This document shows positions 10,254 through 23,499 of a stretch of 64,000 nt of DNA, piece by piece; within the stretch, counting starts at the first letter, position 1, and each line of letters starts with the position of its first letter. Source of the stretch: Opisthocomus hoazin (taxonomy: Eukaryota > Chordata > Aves > Opisthocomiformes > Opisthocomidae); assembly GCF_030867145.1 (NCBI RefSeq), contig NC_134439.1, positions 5,555,379 to 5,619,378 on the forward strand, in the 5' to 3' direction. Position numbers and translations under genes: made by a program. A model generated the notes under the pieces. The model was not told the origin of the DNA, ran no database searches, and saw only the letters and a program-made list of their open reading frames with translations.

Positions 10254-13056
10254 GCCGCTGAGCCCCGGGTGGGGGGGGGGGACACGGGGATGGAGGTGGG
10301 GAGGACCCCGGGGTGGGGGGGAAACCCTTCGGGGCTGGTCCCCGATGGGAGTCGGGGTGCGGGTTGGGGGCGCGGGGCTGGCACCTTGCGCTCGGAGCGG
10401 TGGTGAGGGTCGGGGGGGGGGGGCAAGGCCGGTGGCACGGCTTTGTCCCCCGCCATCGCGGTGCCGGTTGGGGAGCGCCGGAGCTGCCCGGCGGCGGTTT
10501 CACTTGTCCCGCTCCCGCTCTCCCGGCCCGGTTTCCCCCCCCTCCCCGCCCCGCTCCCGTCCTCCCCCGGCTTCCCAAATCTTTTTCTTGTTGGGGAGGC
10601 CGCTGGCAGGCGGCGCGGCTGGTTGGGAGGAACATCAATGGGAGCCGAAGGAGCGGGCGCTGCCCGGGCACGTCCAGCCCCAAGGGGAGGAAGGAGAAGG
10701 AGAAAGGGAGAGAGGAGAAACCCGGGAGCCTTCGTGCAGGGAGGGCGGCCGCAGCCCCCCAGCCCCCTCCCCGTCATCCCCACACAAACCCTTGGCGTCC
10801 CGGGCTCGGGCCGCGTCCACGCCTGCCCCGCTTTTTCACCACCCGGGAGGTTTTGGCATCTCGGGGGGGGGGCCCTGGGCCCCCCCTCCCCGGCTGGGGA
10901 TGCTGGGCTGGCGGGGGTCCCCCGTCCCCTGGAGCCCCGCTTTGGGTGGGAGCTTGGGGATGTGAAAACCTGATTTTTTAACTCGAATTGAGGCTAAAAT
11001 GGCAAAATAAGAAGTCCCACTTGCAGGTGAGCCGGGGGGGCTGCGGCGGGCGGTTGCCCAAGCGCACACCCGCGGCGTTCCCACCCCCCCCAGCCCCGGG
11101 GGGGGGCACACGGGGCAGCAGCAGCCCCGGGAGAGCCGGGATGGCCACATTCCCCCAGCCTGGCATGGCCATGCTGCCCCGCGACCCCCGCCTGGCCCCC
11201 CCCGGCCCTCCCTGGGGACCCTGTGACTGTGGGGGTCCCCCCCCGGGCATGCTGCTTGTGACCTGGGGACCCCATTGCCATCCCTCCCCCGGGGACCCCA
11301 CTGGGGACCGCAGCCTTGCCCCTGTGCGTGCTGCAGGTCCCTCGGGGGGGGACCTCCAGGGGACCCCCCCATCCCTCCATGCATGCTGCCTGTCCCCCTG
11401 TGGCCCCGTAGCCGTCCCTCCCCGGGGTCCCGCATCTCCAGGGGACATCTGCCTGTCCCCCCCCTGCATGCTGCCCGTCCCCCCGGGGACCCCATAGCTG
11501 TCCCTTCCCGGGTCCCTGTATCTCTCGGGGATGCCCCGGGGCATCCCCCACCAGGGCCCCCAAATATTTCTCCCCTGGGGCTGTCCCCCCTTTCCCTGGG
11601 GGACCCCGAGTCTGTCCCTCACCCCTGGCTGGCGGTCTGCAAAACTTGGGTTTTAGACCTTTTTGGGTCTTATCCCCCCCGATTTTGGCGGAACCCCTTG
11701 GAGGTGGAAGGAGAGGCTGAACCTGGGGCCCGGGGGGTGTTGGGGGGCCGGGTGGGAGGGGGCTTGTGGTCTGCTCGGGGCACCCGGGGGTCCCCTGGCT
11801 CTGCTCCACAGCCCACACCAGTTCACACCAGTTGGGAATCTGGGGAGGGGGGAAGATTGGGGAGGGGGGGGCCGGTCTCCCAGGGTGGCCCCATCCTGGG
11901 GGGTCCAGGGGGGGCCATGATGGGGGCTGCCCGGGCTCGGAGCACCCCGGGGCCTGGGGGGGAAGGGGTGGAGGTGAAGTTGAGTGGGGTCCGTGCCCGG
12001 AGGGCGCCCCAAGGCCTTCGGTTTTGATTGTTTTATTATTATTAATTATTAATTATTATTATTATTAATTATTATTATTTTATTAAGGTGAAGCCAGACT
12101 TTGCCACTCGGGCAGAGTGGTTGTCTCGGGCTGAAGCTGCGGCCGTGGGCCTTATGGATGAGGGGGGGGTAGGACCCCTCGCAGGGTCCTGTCCCCGTCC
12201 CCACCGGCGCGCGAGGGGCTAGTGGCAGCCCCGCTGGGAGACACCCAGCGCCAGGTGAAGTCTCGCTGGGGGGGGGTCTGCAGGGTCGCGTCCCCCACCC
12301 CGGCACGGCCGCAGGGCTCGGGTGACCTGGGCTGCCCGTGGCTCTCGAAGGACGTCCCCGACTCTGCTTTGGCCTTGTCCAGCACAAAATTCCCCCCGCC
12401 TCGGTGCCCCCAGTTGGGATTTCGTCTCCCGAGGGGACGCCGGGGTGGGGGGCTCGGGACCCTCTCCAGGCCCCCGCAGCGTCGCGCCCCATCGGGTTTT
12501 GGTAGCCAAGCCCAGCTCCTGGGAGCAGCCGGGGGCTCCAGCGTGGTTTGGGGGGGGGCAGGTTTAAGGTTAGGTTTAGGGGGGGCAGGTTTAGGGGGGC
12601 TGTGCTGGGGGCACCCCAAGGGTGGGTTGAGGAGGGAACCGCCGAGGAGGGGGGGGTCCCACGGTAAGGCTGCGGCTCAGGATCTGTCTCACCAGAGCTG
12701 GGGGGCTGCGAGGAGGGGCCCCAGGTGTGCTCTGCCCCCGCACCCCCCCACCCCCCCCCCCGGAGGGGCCCTGCCCGCCGCGATGGGGCAATGAAGGCTG
12801 TAAAACCGGGTGGGGAAGGACGGAGGCCGGCCCCCACCCGCCGAAACCAGTCCAGCCTGCTGCGGCGTGGGGATGCCGGCCCCGCGCCCCGACCCGCCGC
12901 GTCCCCCACCCACCCCCGAGCCGCCTCCCCGGGGCAGGTGGGGTGGGGGGGGGTGGGGGGTGGGATGGGGGGTGCCCCCCCACCCGGCGAGGGGAGCGTC
13001 CGTGCTGTGAAGAGGCTGCGGGGGGCTGCGGGTTCGGGTTTTGTACTTGGAATAAA
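10254..13056 (+). other. SP6: Presumed SP6 3' UTR and downstream sequence
   Basis: No coding exon is seen between the SP6 stop and the AATAAA at 13051-13056, the first plausible plus-strand signal, so this stretch is probably mostly 3' UTR. It includes an AT-rich island at about 10967-11015 that ends in a consensus-like splice donor (TTGCAG|GTGAGC, intron start 11026). It also includes an (ATT)n/(AATT)n microsatellite at about 12023-12087 and a short TTAGG-like patch at about 12563-12592. The UTR extent is inferred. Confidence 0.4.
13051..13056 (+). terminator. SP6: Candidate SP6 polyadenylation signal AATAAA
   Basis: AATAAA is followed by a GT-rich stretch (GTGTTTTCC, then TGTGTGTGGGGGGTGTG at about 13198) before the next gene. 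It implies a 3' UTR of about 2.8 kb. No other plus-strand AATAAA was noticed between the SP6 stop and SCRN2. Confidence 0.45.
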
Positions 13057-13309
13057 CGCGCGTGTTTTCCACGGTCCGGCTCTCCGGCTGCGTCTGTGCC
13101 CAGGGACCCCCGACCCCCTCCTCCCCCCCAGGGCTCCCCCGACCCCCGTCCTGGCCTCGGGGCTGCGGGATGGGGATGCGGGAGGGCGCTGGGGTGGGTG
13201 TGTGTGGGGGGTGTGACCCGCGTGGGGCCCGGCCCCGCACGCCGGGACGGTTCCCCCGCGGGCAGGGCGCTGGCCGGCAGGTCTGCCTGCATACCGCGGG
13301 GCGGGCGGG

Positions 13310-13700
13310 GTGCTGCCCGCGGGGGGGGGGGCCCACGGGGGGGATGCTGCCCACGGGAGGGGGGTGCTGCCCACGAGTGTACAGCCCACGGGGAGTTCTG
13401 CCCACGGGGATATTGGGCGCAGGGAGTTCTGCCCACCCGGGGTGCTGCCCACGGAGGTGCTCCCCGCGGGGGGGGGTGGGGGTGCTACCCACGGGGTGCT
13501 TCCAACGTGGGTTGCTGCCCACGGGGGTACTGCTCACCCGGGGTGCTGCTGACGGGGGGGTGCCCACGGGGGTCCTGCCCACGGAGAGTTCTGCCCACGG
13601 GGGTGCTGCCCTCGGAGGTGCTTTCCCACAGGGGTGCTGCCCACGGGGGGAGGGGGTGTTACCCACAGGGGTACTGCCCACGGGAGGCTCTGCCCCACGG
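13310..13700. repeat. Short-unit minisatellite between SP6 and SCRN2
   Basis: Irregular tandem units of roughly 15-30 bp are built around GGGGTGCTGCCCACGG and GAGTTCTGCCCACGG. The open frames through it are repeat translations. Confidence 0.8.
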
Positions 13701-13934
13701 GACCCCCCCGGCTCGCACCAGGGTCCCCCGTCCCTGCTCCACGGCGGGGGCAGCTACGACCCCGGCCCTCGGGCTCCTTTGGGGGATCCGGTCCCCGCCG
13801 CGCCCCACGCGGCTGCCGGTGCCGGTGCCGGTCGCCGCCCGCTGCCGCCGTGCGGCCTCCGGCCACGGGGCGCCGCTGTCTGCGGGACGAGACGGGACGG
13901 GGGGGGCGGGACCAGCGGCGGCGGAGCCGCGGCA

Positions 13935-14380
13935 GGTCCGGGGGTCCCGGGAAGGGGGGGCTGTGCGGGCGAGGGCTCCCATCCGCGGTCGGTGCAGGGG
14001 GGTCCCGGGAAGGGGGGGACTGTGCGGGCGGGGGGGTCCCATCCGCGGTCGGTGCAGGGGGGTCCCGGGAAGGGGGGGGACTGTGCGGGCGGGGGGTCCC
14101 ATCCGCGGTCGGTGCAGGGGGGTCCCGGGAAGGGGGGGGGCTGTGCGGGCGGGGGGTCCCATCCGCGGTCGGTGCAGGGGGTCCCGGGAAGGGGGGGGCT
14201 GTCCCATCCGCGGTCGGTGCAGGGGGTCACGGGAAGGGGGGGGCTGTGCGGGCGGGAGTCCCGTCCGCGGTTCGTGTAGGGGGTCCCGGTTACCGGGGCT
14301 GTGCGGGCAGGGGGTCCCATCCGCGGTCGGTGCAGGAGGTCCTGGCTACCGGGGCTGTGCGGGAGGGCGGCTCCGGTCGG
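13935..14380. repeat. 60-bp minisatellite just upstream of SCRN2
   Basis: The landmark ATCCGCGGTCGGTGCAGGGG recurs at 13981, 14041, 14101 and 14161, exactly 60 bp apart. Shorter, degenerate copies follow to about 14380. The array ends about 215 bp before the SCRN2 start codon, so it lies in the promoter or 5' UTR. Each unit carries CCGCGG and a G8-class run. Confidence 0.9.
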
Positions 14381-14561
14381 GGCAGAGCTGCGGAGTCCCG
14401 GGGCAGGAGGTGCCCCCCAGGCCACCCCGAGGTGGGGGCCCTGCTGTCCCCCCAGGTCCAGGGACCGCCTCATCCCCAGCCGCCCCCCTAAAGACCCCCT
14501 GTCCCCACGTCTACCGGCCCTACAGGGACTCACTCTGGGGATACCCAGGACAAGGAGGTGA

Positions 14562-17110
<2,549 letters not shown>

Positions 17111-17445
17111 TGAAGAAACCTTCCCGGTGCCCAGCCCCAGCTCCTCACCTCCTCCTGCCGTGGGTCTGCTGCTGACGGCGCGATGGGGAATGGCTTTGAC
17201 CGGCATCTCCAGCCCCGGGGGTGCGGAGCCTCCAGCCCCCCAACCCACCCTGGAGGAATCGGGAGGTGGCCGTGGCCTGAAACGCGGGTGTGGAGGGAAG
17301 GAGAGGGATGTGGAGCGGGATTCGGAGTCCTGCCCGCAGCCCGGCGTGTCTTTCCCCACCATCAGGCAGAGCTGCCTGTGCCCGGCCCCTCCGGGGCTGG
17401 CTGCGGGGCCGGGGGCTCGGTGGCCGACAGGCAGAACGGCGTAGG

Positions 17446-17462
17446 AATAAAGCGGCTTTAAT
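17446..17462. terminator. Back-to-back polyadenylation signals of SCRN2 (+) and LRRC46 (-)
   Basis: AATAAA at 17446-17451 is the SCRN2 signal, about 390 nt after its stop codon. On the minus strand an ATTAAA spans 17462-17457 and contains the LRRC46 stop codon TAA (17460-17458). The 17-bp block AATAAAGCGGCTTTAAT is a near-perfect inverted repeat with one mismatch. The SCRN2 signal is well supported by position. Use of the overlapping ATTAAA by LRRC46 is inference. Confidence 0.75.
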
Positions 17463-20374
17463 CCGAACCGCGCGGTGCCGTGCTGCTGCGGGGTGTTTGG
17501 GGTAACGGCCCGTTTCTTGCTCCTTTGGCACGAGTCTCCTCCTGCGGAGCTTTGGGCCGGGGCTGGCTCCCACCGGGAGCTCGCTGGGGCTGCGGGCAGG
17601 CGTGCTGCCCGCCGGGACCCGGCAGTGGTGGCAGCCATGTCCCCGGCTTCGCTTGGTCACGGGGCTGCGAGTGCCTGGGTCCCGGGGCTGTGGTGCGGGC
17701 GGCTGCCTCGCTGCCTGGGCTCGGCGGTGCGGGAGGCAGCAGCAGGGCCCGACGCTCCCGCAGCTCCTCCAGCTCTGCCAGATGGGTCCGGTGTTCGGCC
17801 AGGGCCTCCCTCTGCCTCCGCCGCGAGCGCCCGGCCAGCTCCCGGTGCAGATCCGCAAAGAAATCTGCCAGGGACGGAGAGAGGGAGAGGAATTGCAGGA
17901 GGCCACCCGAGCTCCCTGCCACTCCTGTCACCCTTGGGGACAGAGGGACTGGCCTGCTTAGCCCCCGAGCGTGGGACGTGTCCCGCTTCAGTCTGGGTAC
18001 CTTTGCCTGCAGTGAAAGGGCCATTCAGCTCAGAGAGCAACTCATCTTCATCCTCGCTGCTGGAAGAGCCTCCTCCCTCCTCCTCCTCACCCACGCTGCT
18101 GCGGACGGGCTGGGCGTCCAGCTGCAGGAGGTGGGGCAGGGCTCCCACCACCAGCTCTCTGCAGGCACCGAAGGACGAGCTGATGTTCCCCCACCGCATG
18201 GCATCGCCACGGGGCTGGGAGTGTTTTGGGGTGGCCCTGAACCCCCAGCACCATGCCCCCCCCCCCCCCCCAGCACCGCCCCCCCCGGCACTGCTCCGTG
18301 CAGCCCACCCACAGCCTGGCCTGGGCAGAGATGCAGATTTCTGGGTTTGGCGGGGGGAGGTCAGGCTGTATTTGGTGTTTGGGGGGGGCTGTACCCTGCT
18401 GAGGGCCGTGTGCGGTTGGGGGACTTGCTCTCCCCCCGCAACTCCCCCCAGACTCCCCTTACCCACCTGTATCCGTGCTGGCGGGTGCATTCGTTCCCCG
18501 TTAAGTCGAGGAGACGGAGGCTGCGGGGCAGCTCGTCTGCGGAGACCAAAGGGAAGGCAGGAAGGTGCTGAGATGGGGCCTGACCCCCCCCCCCTCGCCA
18601 AACCCCCGTGCCCCCCATCTCCCGCAGCTCTTCACCCATTCCCGAGGCGACAGCCCCGCCGTGGGAAGTGGTCTCTCACCTCACGGCTGGGGAAACTGAG
18701 GCAGGGAGGACGGGAATCCGAGGGGTTTCCCCCTCCCAGCCCCTCACCGTGGCCTTTCTCAGCCCCGTCTCCACGCAGAGGGCCCGGTGCCACGCTAGCA
18801 TCGCTACAGAGGGAGACGTTATCCCTCTGTCCCTCCCTCTGCTGCCAAAACTCACCCACGGGAGGAGCCGGCTGCAAGGTGCATGAAGGGCTGTCAGGGT
18901 GGGAGCAGCTTTGCTCCAGGCTGAACCCCCCGAGCTGACGGGAGCCGCTGAAGCCTTCTGCTGAAGCGGGACCCAAGGTGGAAGCAGACATCTGGGGTCC
19001 GCCGGCAGAAGGGACAGCTCAAACCTGGCCACCGAGCTCCTCTGGTGTCACGCTGGGACACGCAGGCCAGCCCCAGGGTGGGTCTGCTGGGGCTCTGGAT
19101 GGGACCCCAGAGCCAGAGACCCCGGCAGAGCCTGGACCAAGGGTCTGCTGGCGTTTCCCAGGCACCTCTCGGGCAGACCCAGGCCACGTCCGGAGCCGTT
19201 CCTGCTTCCCACCTGGATCCAGCGTCTGGATCCGGTTGTGGGACAAGTCCAGGACGCGCAGGTGTCGCAGGGGCTGCAGGTTCTCCACTCTGCGGATGCG
19301 GTTCCCAGCCAGGGAGAGGAACCTGCAGAGCGCAGGGAGGGCAGTGGTGTGAGGCGGGGGGGGACACCACGGCCCCCAGGGTCAGAGCCAGTGGCACCAG
19401 GCTGTCAGGGGCTGCACCTCGACCCCCCCCCAAGGGGAGGAGGGAGCCCCGCTCTCGTCCGACCACGGGAAGCGATCTCCCCGGGGGCAGGAGCTGCCCG
19501 TACCGCAGGTTGGGAAAGCAGCCCAGGTTCTCGATCTTCTCAATTTGGTTCTGGAAAACAAAAAAAGGGGGAAAAGGCAACGTGTTTTTCTACCGCAAGG
19601 GAAGTCAGACAGTGGGAGCACCCTGGGATTACTCCAGCCTCGCAGGGGCAACACCAGGTCCCACTACTGCCGCGGGAGCTTTATGGAGAGGGCACGGAGC
19701 TGTGACAGCACGGAGAGCCTGGCAGAGTCCATGAGGGCCCTAAGGCTCCACGTGTGGGTTGGAAAAACATGGACTGGATGATGCCGGACGCTCGCTCGAA
19801 TTCTGTCGGTGGCACTGCCGTCGGCGGGGAGCGCTGCCAGCCCCGCTGGCCATGCGGGGAGGCAAAGCTCTGGAGCAGAACTGGGGGTGTTTGTGGTCCC
19901 CCCGAGGAGGCCCAGGGCTGATCTCCGCTGCCCCACGCCTGCCGCAGGGCTTTACCTGCTGCAGGTAGAGGCTGTGGATCTCCCGCGGGCTCCGGAGCCT
20001 CCCGATAGCACAGATGTTCTCCCGGTCCAAGCGGATGGCCGAGGGGCCCAGCAGCTCCGTGGATCTAGAGGAAGGGGGGTGCTCGAGGTGTCCGTTGTGC
20101 TGGGAGACCCCTCGCTGCCAGCCGGGGTGGTGAGGGTGGGCTCCGCGGCGCGGGTCCTCACTGGCTGCCTAGGCTCGGGGGCTCTGCCAGCCGGGGCAGG
20201 TTCCTCGTGGCGATGAGGCTGTCGGTGAGGGTCACCCCCGGGGACATCTGCGCAGGGCCTGTGGGAAATCCAGGGTGATGGGGCCCAGGGCAGTGGGGCC
20301 CAGCCCCCCCGTACCCCCCCAGGACCCGGCATGGCTCACTCACCCTCAAGCAGCATCTTGCCATGCCCTGCCAT
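17458..20374 (-). CDS. LRRC46: Leucine-rich repeat-containing protein 46
   Basis: There are eight coding exons, in transcript order: 20374-20344, 20258-20162, 20064-19956, 19550-19504, 19322-19213, 18536-18467, 18158-18001 and 17864-17458. All junctions keep phase and give 342 codons (human 321). Residues about 55-160 form LRRs of the SDS22-like type, with blocks IENLGCFPNLRFLSLAGN, LRHLRVLDLSHNRI and LRLLDLTGNECTRQHGYREL. An acidic stretch of Glu/Asp and Ser follows in exon 7. Exon 8 starts with a predicted helical, charged segment (DFFADLHRELAGRSRRRQRE) and ends in a low-complexity tail that I cannot align to mammals. Family knowledge: LRRC46 is testis/sperm-flagellum enriched. The first ATG is weakly conserved, so the true start could be Met15 of this model. 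It is head-to-head with MRPL10 and tail-to-tail with SCRN2. Confidence 0.9.
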
Positions 20375-20559
20375 GGCGGGGGGGTGGCCTGGGTCCTCGC
20401 CCTTTCCGTGGGTGTGTTGGAGGGGCTGAGCTGGCCCCACTGCTCTCTGCAAGGAGCAGGGTGCTGAGGCGATGGGGGGCGGAAACCCGCGGGCTGGGGG
20501 GATCGCCAGGGTCAGGACTGCTGGGCTGGAGGGGCTCAGCGCTGGGACCCCCAGGTGGG

Positions 20560-20890
20560 GCAGAGAAACTCCAGGGCCTGGGGGGACTATGGGATCCAGG
20601 GTTGGGGGGGGTGTCACCGGGACCAGGAGATCCACAGGCTGGGGGGTCACCAGGATCCGGCCCCCCGGGCTGCGGGGAGTCACCAGGACCAGGCCCCTCG
20701 GGCTGGAGGGCACAGAGACCCCCGGGCTGGGGCTGGGGGGGGTCACTGGGACCAGGCTCCCCGGGCTGGGGGGCACAGAGACCACCGGGATGGGGGAGGG
20801 GGTCACCGGGACCAGGCCGCTTGGGATGGGGGGGTCACCGGGACCAGGCTCCCCGGGCTGGGGGGCACAGAGACCCCGCGGGGCCGGGCT
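20560..20890. repeat. Minisatellite upstream of LRRC46
   Basis: Degenerate tandem units of about 40-50 bp share GGGTCACCGGGACCAGG and CCCCGGGCTGGGGGG blocks. It occupies most of the space between the LRRC46 start codon and the shared promoter core. It may be part of the LRRC46 5' UTR or promoter. Confidence 0.75.
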
Positions 20891-20899
20891 CGGGGTGTC

Positions 20900-21060
20900 C
20901 CGGGAGGCGCAGGGCGCAGCGTGCCCGTTGCTAGGAGACGGGCGGCCCCGGAAGGGGCGGGGCGGAGGGCGGTCTCTCCGCGCTTGCGCCCCGCGGCTCC
21001 TCCCCCTCCTCCTCCTCCCCACAAGCCTTTGCGCTCCGGCGGCCAAGATGGCGGCGCTGG
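20900..21060. promoter_or_regulatory. Bidirectional LRRC46/MRPL10 promoter core
   Basis: The two start codons lie 673 bp apart and face away from each other. The core holds an X-box-like (RFX) sequence GTTGCTAGGAGAC (20927-20939, one mismatch in the second half-site). An ETS site CCGGAAG (20948-20954) and a GC box GGGGCGGGGC (20954-20963) follow. A YY1-type CAAGATGGCGGC overlaps the MRPL10 start codon (21045-21056). ETS and YY1 sites are typical of mitoribosomal genes, and an X-box fits a ciliary/sperm gene. There is no TATA box. The promoter role is inferred from position and motifs. Confidence 0.6.
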
Positions 21061-23499
21061 GCGGCCGGTGGACGCCATGGCGGGGGGGTGAGCGGTTGCT
21101 CCCCGGGGCTGGGCCCCTCCGCGGCGCTCGGGAACGGGCCGGCGGCGGGGCGGGGCGGGCGAGGGCGTGCGGGCGGCCCGGCCTGTCCCTGTCCGGGGAC
21201 GCGGGGCCCTGAGCGCCGGCCGTGTTGCCCCCCCCAGGCTGGCTGCCCGCCGTGCAGGCCGTGCGCCGCGGCTCCAAGGCCGTCACCCGGCACTGGAAGG
21301 CCATGCACTTCCAGCGGCAGAAGCTGATGGCCGTGACCGAATACCTGGCCCCGCGGCCGGCCGTCCCGCCCCGCTGCCTGCCCCGCCAGAAGGAAACGCA
21401 TGTGGAGGTGACTGGGGGGTGCGGGGAGCCCGGGTGGCTCTGCGGGGCGGGTGCTTCGCTGCGGGGAGGTGACACCGGGTCTGCAGCCGGCTGCCTCCGC
21501 CGGGGCTTTGCAGGGTGTTGTCTGCCCCTTTGCACCCCACTGTGGGTGGCTGGGAGATGCCCTGGCTGGGGTCCACATGCTGGAAACCAGGTGAGTCCCC
21601 GGTGGCTTCTCCCCGATCACCGGCGGCTTCTCCCCGATCACCAGCGGCATGTCCCTGATCACAGAATCCCAGCATGGTGGGAGTTGGCAGGGCCCTCTGT
21701 GGGTCACCCAGCCCAACCCCCTGCCCAAGCAGGGTCACCCAGAGCAGGCTGCACAGCACCGCGTCCAGGCGGGGCTGGAATATCTCCAGAGAAGGAGACT
21801 CCACAGCCTCCCTGGGCAGCCTGGGCCAGGGCTCCGTCACCCTCAGAGGGAAGAAGTTCTTCCTCGGGTTCAGCTGGAGCTTCCTCTGCTTCAGTTTGTG
21901 CCCGTTGCCCCTTGTCCTGTCGCTGGGCACCACTGGGAAGAGTCTGGCCCCGTCCTCCTGACTCCCACCCTGCAGATATTTAGAGGCATTTCTAAGGTCC
22001 CCTCTCAGCCTTCTCTTCTCCAGGCTGAACAAGCCCAGCTCCCTCAGCCTTTCCTCGTAGGAGAGATGCTCCAGTCCCCTCCTCATCCTTGTAGCCCTGC
22101 GCTGGACTCTCTGCAGTAGGCATCTCCCCGATCACCGGCGGCATCTCCCAATCACTGTCAGCATCTCATTCTTCCCTCTGAGGGTGACGGAGCCCTGGCC
22201 CAGGCTGCCCAGGGAGGCTGTGGAGTCTTCTTCTCTGGAGATATTCAAACCCCACCTGAACGTGGTCCTGTGCGGCCTGCTCTGGGTGACCCTGCTTGGG
22301 CAGGGGGTTGGGCTGGGTGACCCACAGAGGGCCCTGCCAACCCCGAACATTCTGGGATTCAGTGATCTCCCCGGTCCCCGGCGGCATCTCCCGGCAGCGG
22401 GTCCATTCGCGGGGTGGGGGTCGGGGGAGGCAGCAGCCGTTGCCCCAGCCGCTGCGGCCCAGCGCTGCTCGCTCCCCTCAGGAGGACGGCTACGCCCGGC
22501 TGCTGCGGCGGCAGGTGGAGGAGGCGTTCCGGGACAATCGGATGATCGCCGTCTGTCAGTACAACTCCATGCCCGGCGAGGACGTGGTGCTGATGAGGCA
22601 CTACCTCCGCAAGCACGGCATCGAGGTCAAGTTCGTCCTGAACGAGGTCAGGGCAGGGCCCGGGGTGGGTGTGGGGGGGACGGTGGGGGAGAGGTGGGAC
22701 GGCTGCGCAGGGTGAAAAGCTGCGTTTTGAGAGCTGTCCCCCCCCAGATTGTCCGACCCGTGCTGTCGCAGTCCAAGTACAAGAATCTCCTCCCTCTCTT
22801 CGTGGCACGCAATATCCTGCTGGTGAGCCCCGAAACGAAGGCGAAGGAGATGCTGCGTGTGCTGAAGGGAGCCCCACAGATCAACCTCCTGGGTGAGAGC
22901 CTGCCCTGCGTCCGCGGGCTCGGGGCTCCGATCCGGCACCGGGGAGAGCTGCTCCCTCCGGCAGGACCCACGCTCACGGCGCTGCGGGATCGCTGAAAAC
23001 GAGGGGACGGATGGCGAGGGCCGGGAGATGAAAAGGGCTCCGGCACAGCGTTGCCCGCCCTCAGCTCTGCTCCTCTCCCGCAGGCGCCTGCATCGACGGC
23101 ACCATCCTGAGCAGGCGGGGAGTGGAGAGCTTCGCCAAGCTGCCCTCGCTGGAGGCCGCCCGGGGGCAGACGGTGGGTGCCCTGGCCCTCCTGCCCTCCC
23201 AGACCTCCTCCCTGCTCCAGCGCGGCCCCGCACACCTCACAGCTCTCCTGGAGCAGCACGTCTGCCGGCTGCGGGCTGCCGGGACGGGGAGCCCGCCCGA
23301 GCCCACCTGTGCCGGGACGGGGAGCCCACCCGAGCCCCCCCCTGCCGGGACGGGGAGCCCACCCGAGCCCCCCCCTGCTGGGACGGGGAGCCCACCCGAG
23401 CCCACCTGTGCTGGGACGGGGAGCCCACCTGAGCACCCCCCTGCCGGGACAGGGAGCCTGCCCGAGCCCCCCCCTGCCCAGAGCTCGGGGGCTCACTGA
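21048..23499 (+). CDS. MRPL10: Mitochondrial large ribosomal subunit protein uL10m
   Basis: There are five coding exons: 21048-21087, 21238-21407, 22482-22646, 22748-22892 and 23084-23499. They give 311 codons against 261 in human. The N-terminus is a short basic presumed mitochondrial presequence, followed by the conserved [25 protein letters not shown]. The L10 fold follows, with [42 protein letters not shown] and [13 protein letters not shown]. The protein sits in the mitoribosomal stalk base, where L7/L12 copies bind. The extra length is a C-terminal tail of six 11-residue repeats of the type [11 protein letters not shown] (about residues 238-303), ending AQSSGAH. The frame stays open through the repeats to a single stop, so I read the tail as coding. 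Intron 2 holds two CR1 fragments. Confidence 0.95.
21660..22119 (-). mobile_element. CR1 LINE fragment, antisense in MRPL10 intron 2
   Basis: On the minus strand this reads the CR1 ORF2 end ([52 protein letters not shown]) and the 3' UTR, and ends in one ATTCTGTG motif (about 21660-21667). It is shorter at its 5' end than the SCRN2 intron copy but nearly identical by eye over the shared length. It is inserted in a short GATCACCGGCGGC-type tandem repeat. Confidence 0.9.
22169..22364 (+). mobile_element. Short CR1 LINE 3' fragment, sense in MRPL10 intron 2
   Basis: About 196 bp of CR1 3' sequence in plus orientation covers the ORF2 C-terminus ([16 protein letters not shown]-like), the CTGGGTGACCCTGCTTGGGCAGGGGGTTGG block and a terminal ATTCAGTG (22357-22364). 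It is therefore inverted relative to the neighbouring copy 50 bp to the left. It is a strongly 5'-truncated and separate insertion. Confidence 0.85.
23278..23475 (+). repeat. MRPL10: Coding 33-bp minisatellite at the MRPL10 3' end
   Basis: There are six tandem 33-bp units, each encoding [11 protein letters not shown] with endings TC, PP, PP, TC, PP and PP. Units 5 and 6 also carry His for Pro and Leu for Pro changes. The unit length is a multiple of three and no stop arises in any copy, so the frame is preserved into the final AQSSGAH. Confidence 0.9.
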
